Assembly: GCA_016787805.1 (NCBI GenBank)
Contig: JAEUTY010000010.1
Location: 1 to 64,000, forward strand
DNA: 64,000 bases
Direction: 5' to 3'
Source of the DNA: Flavobacterium sp.
GTDB lineage: Bacteria > Bacteroidota > Bacteroidia > Flavobacteriales > Flavobacteriaceae
Part shown: positions 44,020 through 51,990 of the stretch, in pieces
Numbering within the stretch: position 1 is the stretch's first letter
How the letters are laid out: each line of letters starts with the position of its first letter
Program-made: the position numbers and the translations under genes
The notes under the pieces: generated by a model
Told to the model about the DNA's origin: nothing
What the model saw: only the letters and a program-made list of their open reading frames with translations
Database searches by the model: none

Positions 44020-47000
44020 TTAAGGTGTTATCACAAAAATAAAATTATTGGAGTTATTTTCCCAAATTGAAAAATCTGAATTATCAACATTACCATCACC
44101 ATTCAAATCAGTGGCGAAATTTCCAAAAGCAAATTCATTTGCGTCCACTTCCCAGTTCGAATAATCAGAATTATCTACATTACCATCTTGATTCATATCG
44201 CCTGTATAACAACCCCAAGCGCCAGACTCCAATTGAACTAAATTGTTTCCAAAAGCTTTTGTTGCTGCATCAGAGAAATCATAAGTTGCCGCTGTAGGTC
44301 CAATTGTAATTGGTGTTGCACTCCAAGTTTGTACCGAGTTGCGGTGATTCACTACAACATAAAAAGAACCACTTGGTGCAGTTGGATAATTACATACAGC
44401 TGTACCGTTTGTTTGTAATATAGCTGGAGCTGTTGCAATTAAGGTTGTTGGTGTGCTTGCATCTCTCAATTCAACATTGATTGTATCTACATCATTTGGA
44501 TTTGAACTTGTGCCTTGGTTGAACTGAACCGATCTCATGCTGTGGGTAGTTGTGTCATAATATCCTTCTAAATATAATTTTAAATTTAAAGTAGAAGATG
44601 ATGGAACAATTACAACAGTGTAATCTTCAACTTGTCCATAAGAGAATGTTTCACAAGGTGTTGGGATTCCATTGTATTTCAACGAAACTCTCATTCTGGT
44701 TTGCCCTAGTGTAGCGGTAGCTGGCACAGTAAATGTACCTGAAACAGGAGTTGTAGTTGTTGCAGCAAGAGTCCAAACAGTCTCACCTGCATCAACAAAA
44801 TCGCCGTCTTTATTGTAATCAATAAATACACCATAACCTTCTGGGTAAACTGTGCTTGTCCAGGTTGGAGTAATAGTTATTGTGTTAGTTGAACCTAATG
44901 TTAAGTTAGTTGAAATGCCTGTAAAATCAGTATAACCTGTTCCGCCTGTTGAAGCATTATTGATAGTTCCTAATTGTACATTTCCAATTAACTCGTCAGC
45001 AACACTATTTCCTTGTGACGCACAATAGTTGAATGCATCAGTAGTAACAGTCAAAACATTGCTTGGAACCGAGATGTTTCCTGCAGCATCTTTAGCTCTC
45101 ACAGTGAAAGAATATGCTGTTGATGCGGTCAACCCAGTAGCAACAAAAGTTGTTGTACTTGTAGTTGATCCAATTAAAGTTGCACCTTGATAAACATCGT
45201 AACCTGTAACTCCAACATTATCAGTTGAAGTGGTCCAAGACAATGAAACTGTATTGGCTGTTTTAGCTGTAAAACTTAAGACTGGAGCAGAAGGCGCGAT
45301 TGTATCAGGAGCATCTGTAGTTACATTTACAACATTACTGTTTGAAGAAATATTTCCAGCAGCATCTTTGGCTTTTACTGTAAATGAATACGTTGTTGAA
45401 GGCGTCAAGCCAGTTACAGTAAATGTTGTCGCTGTAGTAGTTGAACCTATATTGACTGCGCCTTGGAAAACATCATATCCTGTTACACCAAGATTATCAG
45501 TAGCGCCCGACCAAGAAAGTACAGTTGATGTAGAAGTTGTTCCTGAAGCGCTTAATGTTGGTGGTGAAGGCGGAGTTGTATCTGGAGCTTCCGTAGTAAC
45601 GTTTACGGCATTACTCGGAACCGATAAATTTCCGTCAGCATCTTTTGCTCTTACAGTAAAAGTGTAGGTTGTTCCAGGTGTTAGGCCAGTAACTGTATAT
45701 GGTGAAGATACAGTGGTTCCTATTAAAACTGCTCCTTGGTAAATATTGTATCCAGTTACAGCTACATTATCAGTAGCACCCGACCATGAAAGCACTGTAC
45801 TAGTTTGTGTGGTTCCTGATGCTGTTAATGTTGGTGCTGTTGGAGGAGTGGTTTCTGGTGTTCCAGATGTTATAGTAAAATTGGTATTGGAAACATCAAA
45901 GAAAATATGATTGGTTCCTTTAATCATAATGCGGTTGGTTGTACCTGCTAAATTAGGAATTGTTAATGCTTGTGTTCCATCATTTGGTGTAGCCGATAAC
46001 AATGTGATTGGAAAAGTTGTTCCACCATCGGTCGACATTAAGATGTCAACATTGGCACAGTTTACGCCATTAGCAGTAGTTCCTGCAACCGCCCAAGTAA
46101 TAGTTTGTGATGAATTTCCTGCATAAGAAACAGCGGTATTTGGAACTGTTACTGTGAAAGGTCCTGCCGTAGCATTTACAGTTACAATCATGTCGTCACT
46201 ATTGTTGGCTGGACCAGTCACATTATTGTCGCGAGTAGTTAAACGGAAGTTTAATGTACGTGCAACAGATGGTAGCGCTTCTACAGTAATCTCTGTTCCA
46301 GCAGTTGTTGTAGCTCCCGCTAAAACAGATTGCATTCTAGGGAATACTCTAACTGGAGAAGTACTTGGGTTGTAAGATCTGAAGTTTACACCAGAAGTTT
46401 TAGTTGCATTTGGAGCCGTACTATTGGTTTGCGAATTCATTTGTTCCCAGCAATACGTTAGTACACTGTTGTTGGTGTCAGTCCCAGCTCCTGTAAGCAT
46501 AAAAGGAGTGCTTTTTGGAACTGTATAATCCAAACCTGCATCGGCAGTTGGAATAGCATTTCCTGTTGCGGTATTAACTTGGCATGTTTTAGTTTTAATA
46601 TTATTAGTAACTTGTTGGATACTAATAGCGTGAAAATAAGCGTCAGAGTGAGGTTGAACATCCAGCGAGGTGATTCCGGCATACCCCATAACAGTAGATC
46701 CTGATCCAGGTTCCATTTGAACCCCAGTTCCTTCATTACCACCATGTGTCCAGGTATGATTGGCGCCAAATTGATGACCAAATTCGTGGGCTACATAATC
46801 AATATCAAAATTGTCACCCATTGGAATTCCGTCGTTTGGCGAGGTAAATCCACTTCCTTTTTGACCGTTCACACAAACACATCCAATACAACCTGCATTT
46901 CCGCCTCCACCAGATGCACCAAATAAATGACCTACATCATAGTTGGCTTCACCAATTACTGAAGTTAAAGTAGATTGCAATTCACCATTCCACGCGCCTC

Positions 47001-47811
47001 CTGCACCCGTTGCAGCGTTTGAATAAGGGTCGGTTGCGGCGTTTAAGTAAATCACATCATCCGTATTGGCAATTAAATTCATGTGTACACCAAAATCCAT
47101 CTCAAAAACACCATTAACACGCGTCATCGAATTGTTCATGGCGGCCAACGCAAGTGCTTTTGTTCCACCAAAATAAGCAGTATATTCGCCTGTTACTGAC
47201 AAGGCACATCGAAAAGTTCTCAAAAAACCATCGTCTGCATTCGGACGAGCAAAATTGTCATTTGTAGTGAAATCTAATTTTCCATTTTCAACAACCGAAC
47301 ATTCAAATTTTGAAAAAGCTTGTTTCTTGTCCGATTTTTTGTAAACAACATAAGATTGCAAATCAGTCGTATAAGGTTCAATAAAAACTGTGGTACGATC
47401 AGAATTGATTTTCATACTCTGAAAACCCAATGGAGAAATGCTGAAATAAACTGTAGTGGCCGGATTTTCAACTCCTTGACCAACATAAGATTTGATTTCA
47501 GGATAGCGATCTGCCAAAGCAGGATCCATGTTGGAAGACTCATAAATTATGAAATGCTCCAATTGACCCAACTCATTTGGTATGTCAATTGCTACAGTAG
47601 AATTTTTCTTGTAATCAAAACGATTAGGACTGTTGGCAATATGATTTTTTAATGCCAAAAAGTTGAGTTCAAATACGTTGGGATTGCTAATACTTCTTTT
47701 ATTTTCAAAAGTAATAGATTCATTTTTCTTGGAAGTGGTTTTCCAAAACGATTGTGCAAAAATAACACCAGATGACATTAATATCATCAGCAAAAGAAGT
47801 TTGGTTTTCAT
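44020..47811 (-). CDS. Giant secreted reprolysin-type metallopeptidase with three FN3, GEVED and dockerin-like C-terminal module
   Basis: A 1263-residue secreted zinc peptidase. Signal LLLLMILMSSGVIFAQ; a pro-region to about 200; the catalytic domain has the extended zinc site HEFGHQFGANH (342-352) and a Met-turn VMGYAG. Next comes a beta-sandwich, then three fibronectin type III domains (about 650-925, each with TGYDVYQGA-like and YSFTVRAKDAAGNIS), a GEVED domain, and the same LKLYLEGYYD/dockerin-like end as the neighbour (DMNQDGNVDNSDYS, DLNGDGNVDNSDFS, NNFIFVITP). It could degrade extracellular protein. The FN3 repeats look recently duplicated. Confidence 0.93.
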   Translation of the reverse strand: MKTKLLLLMILMSSGVIFAQSFWKTTSKKNESITFENKRSISNPNVFELNFLALKNHIANSPNRFDYKKNSTVAIDIPNELGQLEHFIIYESSNMDPALADRYPEIKSYVGQGVENPATTVYFSISPLGFQSMKINSDRTTVFIEPYTTDLQSYVVYKKSDKKQAFSKFECSVVENGKLDFTTNDNFARPNADDGFLRTFRCALSVTGEYTAYFGGTKALALAAMNNSMTRVNGVFEMDFGVHMNLIANTDDVIYLNAATDPYSNAATGAGGAWNGELQSTLTSVIGEANYDVGHLFGASGGGGNAGCIGCVCVNGQKGSGFTSPNDGIPMGDNFDIDYVAHEFGHQFGANHTWTHGGNEGTGVQMEPGSGSTVMGYAGITSLDVQPHSDAYFHAISIQQVTNNIKTKTCQVNTATGNAIPTADAGLDYTVPKSTPFMLTGAGTDTNNSVLTYCWEQMNSQTNSTAPNATKTSGVNFRSYNPSTSPVRVFPRMQSVLAGATTTAGTEITVEALPSVARTLNFRLTTRDNNVTGPANNSDDMIVTVNATAGPFTVTVPNTAVSYAGNSSQTITWAVAGTTANGVNCANVDILMSTDGGTTFPITLLSATPNDGTQALTIPNLAGTTNRIMIKGTNHIFFDVSNTNFTITSGTPETTPPTAPTLTASGTTQTSTVLSWSGATDNVAVTGYNIYQGAVLIGTTVSSPYTVTGLTPGTTYTFTVRAKDADGNLSVPSNAVNVTTEAPDTTPPSPPTLSASGTTSTSTVLSWSGATDNLGVTGYDVFQGAVNIGSTTTATTFTVTGLTPSTTYSFTVKAKDAAGNISSNSNVVNVTTDAPDTIAPSAPVLSFTAKTANTVSLSWTTSTDNVGVTGYDVYQGATLIGSTTSTTTFVATGLTASTAYSFTVRAKDAAGNISVPSNVLTVTTDAFNYCASQGNSVADELIGNVQLGTINNASTGGTGYTDFTGISTNLTLGSTNTITITPTWTSTVYPEGYGVFIDYNKDGDFVDAGETVWTLAATTTTPVSGTFTVPATATLGQTRMRVSLKYNGIPTPCETFSYGQVEDYTVVIVPSSSTLNLKLYLEGYYDTTTHSMRSVQFNQGTSSNPNDVDTINVELRDASTPTTLIATAPAILQTNGTAVCNYPTAPSGSFYVVVNHRNSVQTWSATPITIGPTAATYDFSDAATKAFGNNLVQLESGAWGCYTGDMNQDGNVDNSDYSNWEVDANEFAFGNFATDLNGDGNVDNSDFSIWENNSNNFIFVITP

Positions 47812-48174
47812 AAATAGAAATAGGGTTTAATTAAATCAACTGACGAAGTTATAATTTTTACTGAAAGTCAATGCATTAGCTTCTAAATCAACCGATGTAT
47901 TGCAAAAAACGAACTGTTTTTTAAGAAAAATCTCAATAATTTGATGGTAAATTTATTTTTAAAAGAGAAATATTTACAGGTATAATTTTAGATTCATTAA
48001 TCAATTTGCAGAGGGTAATTTGAGTAATCAATTTTGCACTTTGTGTTGTGAAATGTTATAAGAGATGCGTATAAAACTCAATAGAAAATAAGGAGTTTTA
48101 TTAAGTTAAAATATTTCTCTAAATCCAGAAATTTATTACTACTTTTGCATCGTTTTTTAACAACTTAATTTATC
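47812..48174. other. 363-nt divergent intergenic region
   Basis: It lies between the metallopeptidase start and the KBL-like start. It holds the plus-strand -7 box TACTTTTG at 48140-48147. I see no other ORF, element copy or repeat. Confidence 0.6.
48140..48147 (+). promoter_or_regulatory. Predicted -7 box of KBL/SPT-like gene
   Basis: TACTTTTG, 27 nt before the ATG. Confidence 0.5.
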
Positions 48175-49434
48175 ATGGTAAAAGATTTATTTGAGAGAAT
48201 ACAAAATAATAAAGGACCTTTAGGAAAATGGGCTTCGCAAGCAGAAGGATATTATGTTTTTCCAAAATTGGAAGGAGAATTAGGTCCGAGAATGCAATTC
48301 CACGGAAAAAATATTTTAAACTGGAGTTTGAACGATTATTTAGGTTTAGCCAACCATCCTGAAGTACGTCAAGCGGATATTGATGCAGCAATTCAATACG
48401 GAGCAGCTTACCCAATGGGAGCGCGTATGATGAGCGGTCACACCAATTACCACGAACAATTGGAAAATGAATTGGCGGCTTTTGTAATGAAAGAATCAGC
48501 TTATTTGTTGAATTTCGGTTACCAAGGTATGGTGTCTATTATTGACGCTTTGGTGACTAAAAATGATGTAATTGTTTACGATGTTGATGCGCACGCTTGT
48601 ATTATCGATGGTGTTCGTTTGCACATGGGAAAACGTTTTACTTACCGTCACAATGATGTTGAAAGTATGGAGAAAAACTTACAACGTGCTACCAAATTAG
48701 CCGAAGAAACTGGTGGTGGAATTCTTTTCATCACAGAAGGTGTTTTCGGTATGCGTGGTCAACAAGGAAAGCTGAAAGAAATTGTAGCGATGAAAGAAAA
48801 ATACAATTTCCGTTTGTTGGTAGATGATGCGCACGGTTTTGGAACCTTAGGGAAAACTGGTGCTGGAGCAGGTGAGGAGCAAGGTTGTCAAGACGGAATT
48901 GACGTGTATTTTTCGACTTTTGCCAAATCAATGGCGAACATTGGTGCTTTCGTTGCTGCTGATAAAGACATTATTGATTACTTAAAATACAACTTACGTT
49001 CTCAAATGTTTGCTAAGGCTTTGCCGATGATTCAAACGGTTGGTTCGTTGAAAAGATTACAATTGTTACGTGACAACCCAAGTTTGAAAGACAAATTGTG
49101 GGAAAACGTAAATGCTTTGCAAAACGGTTTAAAATCAAGAGGATTTAATATTGGCGACACTAATACTTGCGTAACTCCTGTATACCTCGAAGGTTCAATT
49201 CCAGAAGCGATGGTAATGGTCAATGATTTGAGAGAAAACTACGGTATTTTCTTGTCAATTGTAGTGTATCCAGTTATTCCAAAAGGAATTATTTTATTAC
49301 GTATGATTCCAACTGCTTCACATACAATTGCTGATATTGATGAAACGCTTACCGCTTTTGAAGCCATTCGTGAAAAATTAGTCAACGGAACGTACAAGCA
49401 AATTGCTGAAGCTAATGTTCAAAATGTAGAATAG
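48175..49434 (+). CDS. PLP-dependent alpha-oxoamine synthase (KBL/serine palmitoyltransferase-like; candidate cysteate acyltransferase)
   Basis: A 419-residue fold-type I PLP enzyme that joins an amino acid with an acyl-CoA and releases CO2. PLP lysine is Lys251 in FSTFAKSMANIGAF; DDAHGFGTLGKTG holds the Asp and His that bind PLP, and HTNYHEQLENELA and NFGYQGMVSIIDAL are typical of the group. In Flavobacterium the close candidates are serine palmitoyltransferase-like enzymes, including the cysteate acyltransferase of sulfonolipid synthesis. KBL itself (glycine C-acetyltransferase) cannot be excluded by motif. The gene appears monocistronic. Confidence 0.85.
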   Translation: MVKDLFERIQNNKGPLGKWASQAEGYYVFPKLEGELGPRMQFHGKNILNWSLNDYLGLANHPEVRQADIDAAIQYGAAYPMGARMMSGHTNYHEQLENELAAFVMKESAYLLNFGYQGMVSIIDALVTKNDVIVYDVDAHACIIDGVRLHMGKRFTYRHNDVESMEKNLQRATKLAEETGGGILFITEGVFGMRGQQGKLKEIVAMKEKYNFRLLVDDAHGFGTLGKTGAGAGEEQGCQDGIDVYFSTFAKSMANIGAFVAADKDIIDYLKYNLRSQMFAKALPMIQTVGSLKRLQLLRDNPSLKDKLWENVNALQNGLKSRGFNIGDTNTCVTPVYLEGSIPEAMVMVNDLRENYGIFLSIVVYPVIPKGIILLRMIPTASHTIADIDETLTAFEAIREKLVNGTYKQIAEANVQNVE

Positions 49435-49454
49435 TTCTTTTCAACTACATAAAC

Positions 49455-49487
49455 AAAAAATCCATTCAATTACGAATGGATTTTTTT
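49455..49487. terminator. Bidirectional terminator
   Basis: AAAAAATCCATTC (49455-49467), loop AATTAC, GAATGGATTTTTTT (49474-49487). It lies between the convergent KBL-like gene and the GNAT-like gene, overlapping the stop of the latter. Confidence 0.88.
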
Positions 49488-50607
49488 ATGGAATATCTCT
49501 ACGATACGTTCGTCTTCTTTTGTGCACTGTGGGATTAAAATGTTTCCAAATATTGTGAATGGCATTATTTTCTTCTAATTCTGGTGTTCGTATGCAAGTT
49601 TCAATTTTATTTTTTTTGAAAACAGTATAATATTCATTAAAAATCATCGCCGTGATTCCTTTGTTTTGGTATTCGGGTAAAATTCCGATCAGGTAAAACA
49701 AAACATCTCTACTGTGTTTTTTGGCTTTTAATAAATGATAAAAACCAAACGGAAACAATCGACCGTTGGCTTTTTTAATCGCTTCCGAAAAACTTGGCAT
49801 TACGATGCTAAAAGCGATCATTTTACCATTTTTATCAAAAATGAATTTAATGTATTCAGGATTGATAAAACCAATGTATTTTTTCTTAAAATATTCTTTC
49901 TGAACGGGTGTAACTGCCACAAATGATGAAAGTCCTTCGTAAGCCGTGTTGAACAAATCAAACATTTCGTCTACGTAAGGCATAATGTCTTTTGTTTTGG
50001 TAAAATTCATTGCCGTTAATTCGTAGCGCTTTTTAATCAAATCATTCGCTTTTAAGAAAAAATCGGGTTGTACATTTGAAAAAGGAAACACGCTTTCGAT
50101 GAACTCTTTTTCTTTAACAAAACCCAATTGTTCCAAGTGTTCTTTGTAGTACGGATAGTTGTACCAAGTAATCATCGAGCCAATAAATTCGAATCCTTCA
50201 GTCAAAACGCCCACTTTGTCCAAATTCGAAAATCCCATCGGACCCTCTATGTATTCTAAGTTGTTTTTTCGGCCCAATTCGTACACTTTTTCAAGCAATG
50301 CTTTGGTCACTTCAATATCATCAATTACATCCCACCAACCAAAACGAACCTTACTCTTTTGTTGGTCTTTTACTTCGTCCCAATTGATAATGGCAGTAAT
50401 TCGTCCAACTATTTTATTGTCTCTGTAGGCCAAATAAAAATAAGCTTCTGCACTCAAAAACGCTGGATTATTATTTTTGTCAAATCCAGCCAATTCATCG
50501 GCAATCAAAGGCGGAATCCAATTGGGCTCGTTCTTGTACAATGAAAATGGAAATTGAATATATTCTTTTAGTTCCGCTTTAGAAACGGCTTCTTTAATCG
50601 TAATCAT
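49486..50607 (-). CDS. GNAT-fold acyltransferase-like protein
   Basis: A 373-residue cytosolic protein with an N-terminal EYIQFPFSLYKNEPNWIPPL and the acetyltransferase-like strand AYRDNKIVGRITAIINWDEV, then GFWW-type region SKVRFGWWDVIDD, NLEYIEGPMGFSNLDKVGVL, and in the C-terminal half YLIGILPEYQNKGITAMIFNEYY, which resembles the acyl-CoA-binding loop of GNAT enzymes. Homologues are often annotated only as hypothetical or misnamed. Its position next to a sphingolipid-type enzyme suggests lipid N-acylation, but this is an inference. It starts 1 nt after the stop of the outer-membrane gene. Confidence 0.75.
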   Translation of the reverse strand: MITIKEAVSKAELKEYIQFPFSLYKNEPNWIPPLIADELAGFDKNNNPAFLSAEAYFYLAYRDNKIVGRITAIINWDEVKDQQKSKVRFGWWDVIDDIEVTKALLEKVYELGRKNNLEYIEGPMGFSNLDKVGVLTEGFEFIGSMITWYNYPYYKEHLEQLGFVKEKEFIESVFPFSNVQPDFFLKANDLIKKRYELTAMNFTKTKDIMPYVDEMFDLFNTAYEGLSSFVAVTPVQKEYFKKKYIGFINPEYIKFIFDKNGKMIAFSIVMPSFSEAIKKANGRLFPFGFYHLLKAKKHSRDVLFYLIGILPEYQNKGITAMIFNEYYTVFKKNKIETCIRTPELEENNAIHNIWKHFNPTVHKRRRTYRRDIP

Positions 50608-50608
50608 G

Positions 50609-51583
50609 CTATGGATGTTCTACTTTTATTTCGTCAACTCTTTTTTTCTTGCTGTTCTTTTTGGCCTCTTTTTCGACTTTCTTGTCCATTTTACTCTTTT
50701 CTTTCTCGACTTTAATTTTAACTTCTTTGTAATTGGTGTCGGAGCGCCATGAAAGACCAAATCCGCCGTAAAATAACGAAGGTGTATCTTTGAAATTTTT
50801 ACTAATTGTAAAATCTACTTGAAAATTTTTATTCATCAAAAAAGCACCTCCAGCAGAAAAAATGCCGTCAGAATAATAATCGCTTTTAATTCCTTTGTTT
50901 TCGAAATAGACCGACCAATTGTCGTTCAAGCCTTTAGTCAATGTAATGATGTAACCAAATTGACGGTAATCGGTTGTTATTTTATCCATAAAGGTATTGG
51001 TAATCAGAACCAAACCTTTGCCAAATACGTTTTGTGTAATCAGCATTACTTTCGGGCTAATGTAAGAAGGCTTTTCATCACGCAAATAAAAAGGATTTGA
51101 AAAGTTTAGGTTGGCACCTGCGTATGCCGATATTGCAGGTTTAAACTGACTCCATTTGAATTTATGATTGGCTTTCCAACTGTACAAATTAACTTCTTCT
51201 TTGACGTTTTTGTAAGGATCATAAAAAAGATACTTCAAACCCATATTCATCGAACGCATTCCAGTTCTTTTGAATGGTTCGTCATCTTCTAATTGGTATT
51301 TGTCCATTTGATAACTAATTTCGGCTATTGCTTCCATTTGTTCTTTGATAAACCCATATCGTGCCGTAAAATCAATAAAAAAACCTTTAGAATGGTATTC
51401 CAATAAATTATGTTTATCGTTGATGTAATTAAGTCCCGATTCGACTTGTATGACATTTTTACCTACTGCAAACGCAGACTGCGATTCACTTGGGCGATTC
51501 GAATTAATAACATCGGTGTGTTGACCAAAACTGCTTATCGATGCTAAAATCAATAATATACAAGGGTTTTTTTTAAAATTCAT
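50609..51583 (-). CDS. Outer-membrane transporter-like beta-barrel protein
   Basis: A 324-residue protein with signal (CILLILASISSFGQ). It reads as a barrel of about 12 strands with VINSNRPSESQSAFAVGKNVIQVESGL at its start, which is typical of the phenol MetA-degradation-like transporter family of Bacteroidota. The C-terminus is a strongly charged Lys/Glu tail (KVEKEKSKMDKKVEKEAKKNSKKKR), probably periplasmic. It is followed almost without gap by the GNAT-like gene, so the two are one operon. Confidence 0.78.
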   Translation of the reverse strand: MNFKKNPCILLILASISSFGQHTDVINSNRPSESQSAFAVGKNVIQVESGLNYINDKHNLLEYHSKGFFIDFTARYGFIKEQMEAIAEISYQMDKYQLEDDEPFKRTGMRSMNMGLKYLFYDPYKNVKEEVNLYSWKANHKFKWSQFKPAISAYAGANLNFSNPFYLRDEKPSYISPKVMLITQNVFGKGLVLITNTFMDKITTDYRQFGYIITLTKGLNDNWSVYFENKGIKSDYYSDGIFSAGGAFLMNKNFQVDFTISKNFKDTPSLFYGGFGLSWRSDTNYKEVKIKVEKEKSKMDKKVEKEAKKNSKKKRVDEIKVEHP

Positions 51584-51678
51584 ACAATAGAATTTGACTT
51601 TTATAGAATGTTTTTCAAATGTACTATTTTTTATTATTTATTTAAGAAGCGAAACGAATTTTAAATATTAGAATTTAG

Positions 51679-51686
51679 TATTTTTG
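51679..51686 (+). promoter_or_regulatory. Predicted -7 box of DUF4834 operon
   Basis: TATTTTTG, 16 nt before the ATG of the DUF4834 gene. Confidence 0.45.
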
Positions 51687-51702
51687 GCAAAAATAGTTTT
51701 CA

Positions 51703-51963
51703 ATGCAAGAAGCATCACTTCCAGGATTCGTAAGAACGCTTTTGTGGATATTGGCGTTTTATTATATTTTCAAATTCTTAGCACGATTGTTTTTTCCTAT
51801 TTTGGTCAAAAAAGCGGTCGAAAGAGCAGAGGAACAATTCAAACAACACTACCAAAATCAAACTCATTCAACCGATTTTAATTCGAACGCTACTCCAAAA
51901 AGTGACAAGCTTCGAGAGACCAAAAAAGTGGGAGAATACATTGACTATGAAGAGATAGAATAG
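51703..51963 (+). CDS. DUF4834 membrane protein
   Basis: An 86-residue protein with one membrane helix (VRTLLWILAFYYIFKFLARLFFPIL), then a charged helix and the terminal EYIDYEEIE, all characteristic of DUF4834. The function is unknown. It precedes the YfhO-like gene by 27 nt on the same strand, so it probably opens this surface-polysaccharide-like operon. Confidence 0.88.
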   Translation: MQEASLPGFVRTLLWILAFYYIFKFLARLFFPILVKKAVERAEEQFKQHYQNQTHSTDFNSNATPKSDKLRETKKVGEYIDYEEIE

Positions 51964-51990
51964 TCTCTTTTTTTATCAAAAACCATTACA

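Noticed and set aside
40227-47811. Cellulosome dockerin-cohesin system
   Set aside because: The DxNxDG loops look dockerin-like, but I see no cohesin or scaffoldin, and the proteins are a propeller and a peptidase, not cellulases. The loops are more likely calcium-binding parts of a shared tail.
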